From Sialis fuliginosa (lineage: Eukaryota; Arthropoda; Insecta; Megaloptera; Sialidae), in the NCBI GenBank assembly GCA_961205875.1, contig OY540812.1, positions 3,782,001-3,846,000 of the forward strand: a stretch of 64,000 nucleotides of DNA, in the 5' to 3' direction. Below are positions 54,244 to 63,859 of the stretch, in pieces. Made by a program: the position numbers and the translations under genes. The notes below the pieces were generated by a model, which worked only from the letters and a program-made list of their open reading frames with translations, ran no database searches and had not been told where the DNA came from. The first letter of the stretch is position 1; the number at the start of each line of letters is the position of its first letter.

Positions 54244-54590
54244 TATATAACAAAAATATAACCTATCAAAACCGCCAATCAATCCATGACAGTTAATTGT
54301 TGATAAATTGCTGCTGCAAACGATAAATTAAAAACGCTGTATGCTTACCTTTATACTAACTACACCCTTAGCACGAATCACTCAAAATTACATCAAAAAT
54401 CATTTATTTACATTTGCGAAAACAAAACAATAACATTCAACATGTCCAGGAAAACAATATAGCCGATATGCAATAAAGTTAGGCGCCTATCGCACGGTGT
54501 TGTCATTTAAGAAATCAGAAAACTACTTTTCGAGATTTAAGGGTGGTCCAATTTAGCAAGTGATCCAATATACCATACTTTTCCCTAATT
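54244..54590. other. AT-rich DNA, no feature seen
   Basis: 'ggcgcctatcgcacggtgtt' at 54482 is a short GC-rich patch. Confidence 0.35.
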
Positions 54591-54821
54591 ATGTATTTAA
54601 ATATCAAAACAAATTAGATACACATTACAGTGGACATCTTCAGAACTCTTCTACAATTGCACTTTTAGAAGATGTCCACTGCAATATGTGACGAATCGTT
54701 GGCCGCTAACACGACAAAACCAACGCGACTTACACCCAGAAGCCAAGATCCATATCAAGATCACCGCGGAAGCCTCACGACTTCTATAAGTATGTATTTA
54801 AATATAAAAACAAATTAGATA
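54591..54821 (+). mobile_element. hairpin-bearing insert flanked by 30-bp direct repeats
   Basis: 'atgtatttaaatatcaaaac' 'aaattagata' (54591-54620) recurs at 54792-54821 with one mismatch. Between lies a 171-bp insert starting with a hairpin: 'cagtggacatcttc' and 'gaagatgtccactg' around a ~28-nt loop (54629-54684). It continues with 'ccgctaacacgacaaaacca' 'acgcgacttacacccagaag' and 'tcaccgcggaagcctcacga'. Part of the insert is shared with 57950-58040. The repeats look like a long target duplication from retro-insertion, or a local duplication. Confidence 0.65.
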
Positions 54822-54879
54822 TCCCAAATCATTACAACTGAACATTAAAGATAAAATCTTTAGAAGTAGGTGCACTTAA

Positions 54880-55310
54880 ATTACATAACGTATAAATAAA
54901 GAATAAAACAATCGGAAGCCTAGACAGTAATACCGTGAGGGTTGTAAACGTTTCGGGCGCTCATCAGAGATGGCGACACGAGTTTTACAATCGACGCGTT
55001 AAATTTTCATCATCTGAGGGATGTTGTACGGTTCTAAATGTGATTGAATTGGATAATAATTAATTCAGTTTTCCAGGGGAAGCATGACGCGACAATCTAC
55101 CCCTCCCATTCCCCGATGTTTTATTGTTACCTCGGCCGCTTTGTATACGGTTCCATTTATATGTCCTAAATCTAGATGTGATGGAAATATAGATGAAATA
55201 TTCATCAGTTAACTCGAATTGTTCTGTTGCTAAACGTGTATTGCAAATATGTCGTTGCAATCTCATGTTCATACATTGTATATTGTATATACATATGTAT
55301 AGTTTCATCG
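54880..55310. other. GC-balanced single-copy region
   Basis: 'taataccgtgagggttgtaa' 'acgtttcgggcgctcatcag' 'agatggcgacacgag' (an ATGGC), 'gaagcatgacgcgacaatct' 'acccctcccattcccc', 'ttacctcggccgctttgtat' and 'gcaaatatgtcgttgcaatc'. An 82-codon minus-strand frame (55060-55308) is unrecognised. Candidate conserved non-coding element. Confidence 0.28.
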
Positions 55311-55570
55311 CTGTTGTAATTTATTGTGCATATATTTTTAATTAAATCTACACCGTGATAATTATATTCTGATACAAATGAAAACGCTAAAATATTAAAT
55401 TTATAATAATGGGTACGTTTAGCAAGCTCAGCGGTTGAAAGTCAACTGCTTCAAATTCTCTAAACCGTGAGCTTACAGTCATAGTATCACAAAAAACATA
55501 AATATCACCATTAACATTTCTACGAACGAACCTGTTGTTTATAATAACGAAATCCTTTAAAAAAATTGGT

Positions 55571-56300
55571 ATTTTCTTTTATTTTAGTCGATATTTGTAT
55601 GACGAGTTGAAGTTCACTGCAGGAAATTTTACTAAAAATTTTTGAATTTTTGATTTCGTTAAAAGTATGTTTATTGTATAGAAAATCACGTGAAAAGTTG
55701 TTTGTTTCAAACCGCAGGTCTGTATCTCAAACCGTTCTCGAGATATAGCCTCTCAAAGTTTTAGTTTTTTCAAATTTTTGGAGAAAATAGGCCATAACTT
55801 TTGAACGAGTGGTCGGAATTGATTTTAATTGACGGATTTGGAATCAGCGTGTCAAAATCTATATAATGACATGTATAATACTTTAAAATCCGACAAAAAA
55901 ATTTTGGTCAAAAATCGACATTTTTTTAAGGTATACCCCTTTGAATTTTTTCGATTTTTCGCGAAATTTTTTTTTTCGAGTTTTAAGGTATTATACATGT
56001 CATTATATAGATTTTAATACGCTGATTTCAAATCCGTCAACTAAAATCAATTCCGCCCACCCGTTCAAAAGTTATGGCCTTTTTTCTCCAAAAATTTGAA
56101 AAAACTAAAACTTTGAGTGGCTATATCTCGAGAACGGTTTGAGATACAGACCTGCGGTTTGAAACAAACAACTTTTCACGTCATTTTCTATACAATAAAC
56201 ATACTTTTAACGAAATCAAAAATTCAAAAAATTTTAGTAAAATTTCCTGCAGTGAACTTCAACTCGTCATTCAAATAACGACTAAAATTAAAGAAAATAA
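55571..56300. mobile_element. 730-bp fold-back element, arms ~315 nt
   Basis: Arms 55571-55885 and about 55983-56300 pair over their length: 'gacgagttgaagttcactgc' / 'gcagtgaacttcaactcgtc', 'gtttcaaaccgcaggtctgt' / 'acagacctgcggtttgaaac', 'aaccgttctcgagatatagc' / 'gctatatctcgagaacggtt', 'gacatgtataata' / 'tattatacatgtc'. By eye they are about 95-96% identical. The ~95-nt loop is A/T-rich. Clear terminal motifs or duplications are not visible. The 62-codon frame 55829-56017 is arm and loop sequence. Confidence 0.92.
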
Positions 56301-56789
56301 GACATAGAAGTATTATAATTTTATAATTGAGCGTGTAAATTAATATTAAATGTAATTTTTTGATTAAAATGTTTGAGTTGCGCATAAAGATGAATATTCT
56401 AATAATATTTTTAAATTATTTATTAACTGAAAACACAGATTTGTATTAATTTACACATAAAGCAAGGGAAGCACTGCTTCCCTTGCTTCCATGGACGCTT
56501 CGCCACTGCAAAAATTGTTATTTTTGGCACTTTTAGGTTAAAATATCTTGAATACATTTGGGTAAAATATTCGGTTTCAGCATACAAGAACCCTCAGATT
56601 TCAAATCAGAGCAAAAGGTTCTGCATAGTATAAAGGTATAACTATTTTTACATTATTTCAACATTCTTAAAAATAAAATCTACCCACCCTAGTGAAATGA
56701 AAAAGCTGTAACAATGAGAGTCCAAGCACACACATAAGTATGATTGAAAGCATTGTCCAAAGAATGCATTATTACTTTAAACATGATGA
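56301..56789. other. AT-rich DNA with a small palindrome
   Basis: 'agcaagggaagcactgcttc' 'ccttgct' at about 56461-56487 is a short perfect hairpin around CACTG. The rest is plain. Confidence 0.5.
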
Positions 56790-57010
56790 TCGAGCGGGCG
56801 CTTCCTGCGATGCGCACGTCGTGTGTTGCGTAAAATGGCCGCCGCCGTCGCGGTCACTGCTTATTGACCAATAGGTCCGGACGGGCGTCGTCGGAGAGAA
56901 CATCATATAAATTCCACCAGATCGACAGCAATACTCCGGGGCGGTTGTATTGCCCCGCGCCGTCATGAGTGTATACCTGACACGGTGCTATACAGCTGGC
57001 TTTTTACCGC
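56790..57010 (+). promoter_or_regulatory. candidate promoter: CCAAT and TATAAATT in a GC-rich island
   Basis: 'aaaatggccgccgccgtcgc' precedes CCAAT at 56868-56872 ('ttattgaccaataggtcc'). TATAAATT follows at 56906-56913, and GC-rich leader-like DNA runs to ATG at 56965. That ATG opens a 27-codon frame (MSVYLTRCYTAGFLPLILLT...) ending in a hydrophobic run. CCAAT-to-TATA spacing is 38 nt. The layout parallels 11601-11859. The opposing 64-codon frame looks like a shadow. No splice donor as good as at 11860 is seen. Confidence 0.3.
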
Positions 57011-57224
57011 TTATATTACTTACCTTATTCATTTCTTTAATATCTTAAAATTACTTAATAAAACTTGTCTAATAGATATACCAAAAAGTACTTTTCAGGA
57101 AAAAAAACTATTTTTTCTTTGCTGGCAGCCAGTATAACTGATTTAATATCGATATGGAGAACCATACATGATTTCGATGTTCTTTAATATACATATTTTT
57201 AAATAATTTTTAATATGTGAGAAA
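57011..57224. other. no feature seen
   Basis: AT-rich. Confidence 0.4.
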
Positions 57225-57400
57225 TTTCAATGGGATTTGTCAGAAATAAAACTCACCTTTGTATAAATAATGTCTTAATGTCAAAAACATAATTACATTC
57301 GTCGAATAACTAATTTGACAATTAGAATTTTGTTGCATTTGTTTCCAAGGCAACATTTGAGGGTAGTTTTTACCCTTTCAATAACTATTTAGGCACGTAC
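57225..57400 (+). repeat. family L repeat, copy 3
   Basis: 'tttcaatgggatttgtcaga', 'aaaactcacctttgtataa', 'aataactaatttgacaatta', 'gcatttgtttccaaggcaac' 'atttgagggtagtttttacc'. Deleted relative to copies 1 and 2. Confidence 0.85.
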
Positions 57401-57654
57401 AAATAGTAAATCTCCCTAAGGTTCAATTGAACTACAAATGTACCAAGTCTTATCAAAATTAGTGAGATAATATACTCGCAACGTTCACTTTTTAGACGAA
57501 AATAGTTACAAAATTTCGAATATTTCTAAAACCCCTAATCTGATTAGCACCAAAATCAATATGTCTGGAGTACTCACCGAGCCAAACATTTTCCCCAAAA
57601 ATAATTCAGATCGGTGCATTTTTACGGTAGTTATCGTGAACGAAAAAAAATTCT
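57401..57654. other. AT-rich DNA, possibly upstream part of family W
   Basis: 'aattcagatcggtgcatttt' 'tacggtagttatcgtgaacg' leads into family W. No partner here. Confidence 0.35.
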
Positions 57655-57795
57655 ACATCCAGACACACGCACAGCCGCCATGCGGAAATTAACTTTTCTT
57701 TACATTTTGAAGTTAGTACAATCAGAATTTGTTATTTTCTCGGACACGATTTTTCGATGGTATTACAATACTTCCATTTCTTTCAGAACAAAAAT
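57655..57795 (+). repeat. family W repeat, copy 2
   Basis: 'agacacacgcacagccgcca' 'tgcggaaattaac', 'acattttgaagttagtacaa' 'tcagaatttgtta' and 'ttttcgatggtattacaata' 'cttccatttctttc' match 34911-35051. Confidence 0.85.
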
Positions 57796-57949
57796 TATAA
57801 TTGTATATAGTTAAGAAATAACTGTACTGCCTATGTGCCTCCACTATAAGAGGGTCCCCACTAAATTTGTTATGAAACATTTCAAACTTTTCAAAATATT
57901 AAAATTTACATATACATATATTAATAAATTTTTATGTCTCGGCCATTAC

Positions 57950-58045
57950 CAAATCTTTCAATTACATCTTCAGGACTCTATTGAAAGTGTTGATAGAACG
58001 GCCAAACCGACGTGGCTTACACCCAGAAGTCAAGATTCAAATCGA
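57950..58045 (+). repeat. repeat shared with the 54.6-kb insert
   Basis: 'acatcttcaggactctattg', 'aacggccaaaccgacgtggc' 'ttacacccagaagtcaagat' 'tc' correspond to 54635-54755. Confidence 0.65.
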
Positions 58046-58114
58046 CTAAAAATTTTGTGAAATTTACGTTTAGGTTTGATCTGTCAGACATTAAACCTAT
58101 GTAGAAGAAGAAAC

Positions 58115-58262
58115 AGATTCTAATAAATTTTTCGATTTACAAAGAAGCATATGTCCTTCCTCACGATGTAAGTTATCTCCCTGCTAAATTTCATCAAAAT
58201 CGGTTCAGCGGTTTTGCCGTGAAAAGGTAACAGACACACTTTCGCATTAATAATAAAAGTAT
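58115..58262 (-). repeat. family A repeat, partial
   Basis: 'aatttttcgatttacaaaga' 'agcatatgtccttcctcacg' 'atgtaagttatctccctgct' 'aaatttcatcaaaatcggtt' 'cagcggttttgccgtgaaaa' 'ggtaacagac'. Confidence 0.88.
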
Positions 58263-58765
58263 ATATTCCATTAAAATTATTATGAAATATCGAGACCCAC
58301 TATACTACTCCGTGGCAGCAGTGTGTACTCTTTCAGAACACCGACATATCTCTCTTCAACAGGACTTTAACTCCGCAATACATCTCTCACTTGTTCTTTT
58401 TCTTACATTGTGTGTGTTCACATTTTCTGTTTCTCTTACTGTGAAATATTAGTAACAATGTTTTATCATATAATACCGTGATCTTTGTTTGATTCGAATG
58501 TCTATCATTTTGCTTCACACTCTTACACGCATTTTCTCTTCCATATCGACGTCCTTTTGTTGGATGATCGTGGTCAAAATATTGACGTCAGAGAAAAGGA
58601 TGAATTCTGAGATATTCCATTATTTTAAACTTGTTATTTGTGCAAAAACGATTAACTCTATTCTTTATATTCCTTTTGGCAAATAGAATTAAGTGTAGCA
58701 GTAATACCTAAATAGTCTGGAAGGAAAGCATATCGAACCCTTACTACCAAATTATATTTATTAAT
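58263..58765. other. no supported gene
   Basis: 58290-58450 is TCTC- and CTTC-rich and GC-balanced ('actccgtggcagcagtgtgt', 'acaccgacatatctctcttc'). It resembles 33240-33420 in style only. A 65-codon frame at 58489 is unrecognised. Confidence 0.3.
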
Positions 58766-58777
58766 TACTAGCTGTTA
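58766..58777 (-). repeat. family A repeat, terminal fragment (split)
   Basis: 'actagctgtta' is the terminal stretch of family A. The copy resumes at 59017 ('tacccgcgacttcgttcgcg'). Confidence 0.75.
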
Positions 58778-59016
58778 CACGGAAAAAAATAATTTGCGAA
58801 AAATAATGTGTGATTTTTAAAAAAAGCAATCGTTATAGCATTGTAATTTAGAAATTTCATGAGATACTCAATATAATAAATTGATAGGTAAACTGCAAAT
58901 ATTACAGCCTAAAATTATATTATTACAGTTTGAGACAGTAAAATATTATAGGTTTTCGCTTACTATTCGGGATAGACAGTAAAAAACTGTAATTCTTACA
59001 ATATATCTTTTTCGTG
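58778..59016. mobile_element. 239-bp MITE inserted in family A at TA
   Basis: Begins CACGGAAAAAAATAATTTG and ends ..AATATATCTTTTTCGTG, with TA before (58776-58777) and after (59017-59018). Removing it and one TA restores the family A sequence 'agctgttacccgcgacttcg'. The interior holds repeated 'attacag' and 'gacagtaaaa' motifs and is non-coding. Confidence 0.88.
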
Positions 59017-59295
59017 TACCCGCGACTTCGTTCGCGTGGAATTTAAGTTAGTGAAAACAAGTTAGGTTAGGTAAATAATACCGATAGAAAATACAGATTT
59101 CTGTATGATAGTCGATAAAACAGGTTTCTAATTGTGCGTTTTTCGGGATACAATGTACCCCATGTTCTTCATCAGGATGCAAGCTATATCTCCCTGACAA
59201 ATTACATCAATATCGGTTCAGCAGTTTAGCTGTAAAAAGATAACAAACAAACAGACAGACAAACAGAAATTTCACTTTTATATTATTAGTATGGT
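59017..59295 (-). repeat. family A repeat, main part of split copy
   Basis: 'tacccgcgacttcgttcgcg' 'tggaatttaagtta', 'gatttctgtatgatagtcga' 'taaaacaggtttctaa', 'catcaggatgcaagctatat' 'ctccctgacaaattacatca' 'atatcggttcagcagtttag' 'c', 'acaaacagacagacaaacag' and 'tatattattagtatggtt'. Full 3'-to-5' extent. Confidence 0.92.
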
Positions 59296-59639
59296 TTAAT
59301 ATTATTATTTGCAAGGAAAATGTGTTTTTTGTTAGAAAGAGTTTTAATTATTCTATGATTTTTTTGTAATTGATAGAACCAAACAAAAATTATAAATTTT
59401 TGCGTAATGTTAAGAATCCAAGCTCATTTTTTACGTTTTTTCTTTTCATTTTTCAAGCGATTGATAAAGAAAAACAATACGATAATAAAAACAAGACAAT
59501 CAATATAATAATTATAAATAGATATTTTAAATTTATCACAATGGTGTTATTGAAACAGTAAACGTGTTAATAATATTTTTTATATCATAAATTTTATATT
59601 GAAAAACACATTTCTGTTAGAGAATCCCATTTCTGTAAC
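59296..59639. other. AT-rich DNA, no feature seen
   Basis: Plain. Confidence 0.4.
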
Positions 59640-59830
59640 ATCTTCACCGAACTCAATATTTCTCGCTAGATATGCGGTCAGAAATGCTAGGGGGGGTTGG
59701 CTGGGTCATCTTCGGACCGCGGGGAAGAAAGTGAAACAGAATAACGTTAAACAGAGCGAGATATACATCTACAACGCGAGAGGGAACGGGTTAAGCGCGA
59801 GACTACCTTACAGTGGCGTTCCAAGAACTT
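59640..59830. other. GC-balanced single-copy island
   Basis: 'gatatgcggtcagaaatgct' followed by a G run, 'tcatcttcggaccgcgggga', 'acagagcgagatatacatct' 'acaacgcgagaggg', 'gttaagcgcgagactacc'. The 77-codon frame is unrecognised. Candidate conserved non-coding element. Confidence 0.28.
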
Positions 59831-60059
59831 GATATTAAAATCTATGATCCGCACCTCCGCCAGAATTAAATTAAAAAAATATTTTAATAATTTTTATTTA
59901 GTTCTGAACGTATTTATATTTTAAATGTAGTACAATTGAATCTATCAGTGTTCTAATAGACGAACTATTAAATAAAACTTACAGTGGTTCTTAATTTTGC
60001 TACTACATGAAAAGTTTGAAATCTGTAAAGTTTGTATTACAACAATCAAATAAATTGAT

Positions 60060-60115
60060 AATCTATACCGTACGGGACTCTAGTGCGTGAGGCTCAACTC
60101 GCAATTGACAATTTT
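60060..60115 (+). repeat. short dispersed repeat, copy 2
   Basis: 'ctataccgtacgggactcta' 'gtgcgtgaggctcaactcgc' 'aattgacaatttt', as at 40485-40575. Confidence 0.65.
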
Positions 60116-60189
60116 GTTTAGATTGTATATATTTTTATCTGTTGATACCCCTAGTTTACAGTTTATTTTAAATTGCCTCATTTATCAAT

Positions 60190-60378
60190 ATGTGCATTAA
60201 AAATAAAAAAAGATAATAGTGTAAGCTATATTTTAAAAAAAGTTTGAGTCTGTAGGATCGCGCAAAGCTGAGATATTAACTATTCAACTTATTTGTTAGT
60301 TTATCAGTTTTAATTTGTTTTTAATAGGGGAAGGGGGTCGCGACGGTCTTAGGCATGTGATACTCTTAAAGATAATAG
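60190..60378 (+). repeat. repeat I, diverged unit (split by J)
   Basis: 'gataatagtgtaagctatat', 'gtttgagtctgtaggatcgc' 'gcaaagctgagatattaact' 'attcaacttatttgtta', 'aggggaagggggtcgcgacg' 'gtcttaggca' and 'actcttaaagataatag'. It resumes at 60951-60995 ('taatctatatttaaaa', 'gtttgagtctttagtag'). Confidence 0.8.
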
Positions 60379-60380
60379 TA

Positions 60381-60948
60381 GGATCGAGCGGGGTAAATAT
60401 GAAAGACAAAAAAAATTGGGTAAAAGTGAAACAAGCTTGCAACTAAAAAACTAATTTGTTTATAGGAGAATTATCAAAACTGACGTCATCATTAAAGGTT
60501 TGTTAAAGCGACCTGAAAATATGAATCGTCTAATAAGTGATGTGTCACCCCTACAGATTTCCCTGTTAGTCGATATCAAAACGTGTGAATTAAATTTTAA
60601 TTCTTTGCACATAACTTTCTGTATAGTTCAGATATTAATTAAAGTTACTATTTCACATTGATTTGCCACAAAGAAGATAAATCAAAGTTGCCTTTGTTCT
60701 TGTAATTTTTTGAGAAATATTTTCCATTAGAGGCCTGTTTCACTTTTTCTCTTACCTGTTTCACTTTTTCCCAAATTAGAGGTTAAAAATGAAACACACT
60801 TTTTTCATTTTTAAAGTCCGTGTTGTATCGTATAGTTCAAATGACGTAAGTATTTAAAATATAAAAAATTAAAGTATGAATTTGTATCGTTAACTGTCAA
60901 AAAACATGAAAGATTTGTATTTTGTTTCATTTTTACCCCAGTTGACCC
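60381..60948 (+). mobile_element. family J MITE, complete, TA-flanked (568 bp)
   Basis: Left end 'ggatcgagcggggtaaatat' 'gaaag'; the right end reads 'catttttaccccagttgacc' 'c'. TA flanks both ends (60379-60380, 60949-60950). The interior shares 'aagtgaaacaagcttgcaac', 'gttaaagcgacctgaaaata' 'tgaatcg' and 'ccacaaagaagataaatcaa' with 5141-5437. It splits a repeat I unit between 'gataatag' and 'taatctatattt'. No coding capacity. Confidence 0.9.
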
Positions 60949-60995
60949 TATAATCTATATTTAAAAAAAAAGTTTGAGTCTTTAGTAGGGCACGT

Positions 60996-61619
60996 AAAAA
61001 CCCGATAAAATTTCAAAAACAAATTTTCGGTTTTTCATATAGTTTAAAACCAGTTTATAGTCGAGTTTTTCTTTATAATATTTTGTGGACGCGACGCCAC
61101 TGATCCCCCTCGCTGGTCACTCCGAGGGAGGCTCTGCTAGATATTGGTTGTTTTGTACGGCAAGAATGTCCGTTCCCACACATCCGTTATAATATTTCAG
61201 CTATGAACGGGATGGGTGTGTGTGTGTGTGCGGTATTCCACCTCTTCTTCTGTTTCTTCTTCTTCTTCTCCTTTACCTCGTTTTATTGCCCGATGCTCAT
61301 ATACAGAGAGATTTTACAGTATAACAAAAGAAACGCGAAGCTTTTATGTATCGGAGAATGTTATTTTTGCGCAATATTTGCTTTTATTGTGATCTTTTTA
61401 TATCTGTTTTTATCTCATTTTTAGATGTATTAATGTGTCTTACACTAACGATGGTATATGGGCTTCTTGGTATAAACAGTGTATCCTTTTTTTAAGTATA
61501 CCTATATACGTTTTCCTCAAGATTATGAAGATTATTATCATTATTATCATTTTTTAGATGATTTTTGAAGTTATACTTCTTTAGGCGCGTTCAGGGTGAA
61601 ATATTAGTAATGCAACGAA
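60996..61619. other. no supported gene; (GT)n and (TTC)n tracts
   Basis: 61085-61215 is GC-balanced ('cgccactgatccccctcgct', 'gagggaggctctgctagata', 'acggcaagaatgtccgttcc'). (GT)n lies at about 61215-61230 and (TTC)n at 61245-61270. The 73-codon frame 61203-61424 is a Val/Cys then Phe run made by these tracts. Confidence 0.4.
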
Positions 61620-61755
61620 AATGAAATACGCGTTAGTTAGGTTAGGTGTAGATAATACAGATTTCTGTTATGATAATCGATAAAAGAGGTTTTTAGTTTT
61701 GCATTTGCACGCTAGATGTGACTACACCAACTTTTACACCCACTTTTTCATAATT
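61620..61755 (-). repeat. family A repeat, partial
   Basis: 'gatttctgttatgataatcg' 'ataaaagaggtttttagttt' 'tgcatttgcacgctagatgt' 'gac' then 'cacccactttttcataattt'. Same variant as the copy at 49755. Confidence 0.82.
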
Positions 61756-62605
61756 TAAACGCCTTGAGTAGTATTGTTTTTAATAGGAATATTTTGATTT
61801 TAATAAATAAAATTAATTTTTGCTTTTTTTCTCTCAAAAAGTACGTTTGAAAATTTTACGCTCTATCCGATCGTAGGAAGACGATTTTTCTATTTTTTTA
61901 TTTTACTTTATTTAATTTAAAAACCACATTTTAAAATATAAAGAAATTACATTAGGGATTTCAGAAAAAAATGGTTCAAATTAAACCTCTCTTTAGGAAA
62001 ATCAACTTTCCTATAAACGAAGAATTCACTATTAAAAACAAAACATGCATTGATTTAATTTTTTACATTTAAAAAACTTTTAAATTACATTTATTTTTAT
62101 TACTTAATTTTGCTAAATTTATAATTTATAAGATATACGTCCAGTATTATCAAGTTTAACTAAATACTGCTTTAAGTAACTGTCATATTACTAACAGCGT
62201 TTAAATTTGTTGATAATACCGGCTATAATTGAAAAATATTTTTTTTATTATTATAAAAATAAAACCGTTAATTTTAATTTACTGATACGCTAACACCACA
62301 AAGTTCTCATCTAAAATGGGTTGATTATTTAAAATAAAATGTAACCCTACTATTCTATTCATACAGTCATATAGTTTAAATCGTGTTTTCATAATGCATA
62401 TGTGTATGTAAGACTTTGTCAGAAATGGCAATATTAGAGTTAAATTAATCTTTGTTCGTTACACGAATGCTTACATTGCAGATCTAAACTTTACCGTTCA
62501 CGGTCCCTACTCATTAGTACAATACATCTCCTACAGTACCATCCATGATAATTTCCAACTGGCCACAGAATTTTGAATCAGCGGTCTTCAAACAACGAAC
62601 ATTCG
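61756..62605. other. AT-rich DNA, GC-balanced patch at 62440-62570
   Basis: The patch 'cacgaatgcttacattgcag', 'taccgttcacggtccctact' 'cattagtac' and 'caactggccacag' is single copy. The rest is plain. Confidence 0.3.
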
Positions 62606-63578
62606 AAAAAATAAGAGGTTCTCAATTCAATCAATAATATATATTATGTATGTTCTGATATAACTCCGAAAAATATCCACCAATTTGGACGTTTTTTTTG
62701 TTTTTCTTTGAAAGAAAATACCCTCGATGTGGTCCCATACATTTTTTTAGAATCTTACGATGGATTTTTAAAACGGTGGAGGGTTTCAATTTGGCTGTTC
62801 ATATTTTTTGTTTTTTTCGGGTTTAACTCCGACAAATATCCATCGATTTGGATGTTTTTTTGTTTCTTTGTAAAAATATACTCCCGATGTGGTCCCATAC
62901 ATTTTTTTAGAATCTGACAATGGATTTTAAAAAGGTGGGGGGTTTATATTTTTTTCGGGTATAACTCAGACAAATATCCACCAATTTGGATGTTTTTTTG
63001 TTTGTTTGAAAGAATATACTCCCAATATGGTCCCATACATTTTTTTTAGAATGTGACGATGGATTTTAAAAAAGGTGGAGGGTTTCAATTTGGCTGTTCA
63101 TATTTATTGTTTTTTCGGGTTTAACTCTGACAAATATCCACCGATTTGGATGTTTTTTTGTTTATTTGAAAGAGTATACTCCCGATATGGTCCCATACAT
63201 TTTTTTAGAATCTGACGATGGATTTTTAAAAAGGTGGAGGGTTTCAATTAGGCTGTTTATATGTTTTATGTTTTTTTTCGGATATGACTCCGACAAATAT
63301 CCACCGATTTGGATGTTTTTTTGTTTGTTTGAAAGAGTATACTCCCGAGGTGGTCCCATATAATTTTCATCAGAATTTGACCATACACTTCGATGATACT
63401 TAAAAAAAACAACTAAAAAGTAGATATAAATATCTAATAATTAAATTTAACAGTTTTTTGAAGTCAGTGCGAAGCCAATAAAAAACTTTTAAATAATAAA
63501 AAAAAAACTGTTAAATTTAATTATTAGGTATACTTTTCGGTGTTTTTAGGTTTTTTAAGCCTTTTTTAAAGTCGGTTT
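62606..63578 (+). repeat. family K element with a five-unit tandem core
   Basis: Head 'aaaataagaggttctcaatt' 'c'. The unit 'aactccgacaaatatccacc' 'gatttggatgttttttt'..'tatactcccgatgtggtccc' 'atacatttttttagaatctg' 'acgatgg' starts near 62658, 62819, 62957, 63117 and 63280 (spacing 161, 138, 160, 163). The tail has an inverted pair 'taattaaatttaacag' / 'ctgttaaatttaatta' and ends 'aaagtcggttt', the complement of the family head. Frames 62708-62917 and 63166-63363 share the peptide 'VPYIFLES.DGFLKRWRVSI' only because they lie on the repeated unit. Confidence 0.93.
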
Positions 63579-63859
63579 CTTATTTATTTTTTAAGTTTTA
63601 TATTATTTACATATATTTTTGTTGGAAAAATTAATATGACACAAGATAATAAATTCTCAATTAATAAAATAGAAAGAGAGTACTTGTAGACAAAGACATA
63701 CATATTATAATAAAAATTTTCCATTAAACTAACCTTGCTTAATATATATATTTTTTTTAATACTTTGAATTTTATTAATATATTCGTGTTGTAAATAAAA
63801 TTAAATTAATAAAAATAAAAGAACATTAATCAAATAGTTTGAGAACTTCTGAAACTTCT
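63579..63859. other. AT-rich DNA, no feature seen
   Basis: Plain. Confidence 0.4.

Noticed and set aside
61203-61424. Secreted or membrane peptide frame
   Set aside because: Built from (GT)n and (TTC)n tracts followed by T-rich sequence.
62708-63363. Two similar proteins containing VPYIFLES.DGFLKRWRVSI
   Set aside because: They are translations of the same tandem DNA unit of a non-coding repeat; the reading frame is not kept across units.
62606-63363. CRISPR-like spaced repeats
   Set aside because: Units are 138-163 bp, degenerate and without unique spacers, in a eukaryotic context.
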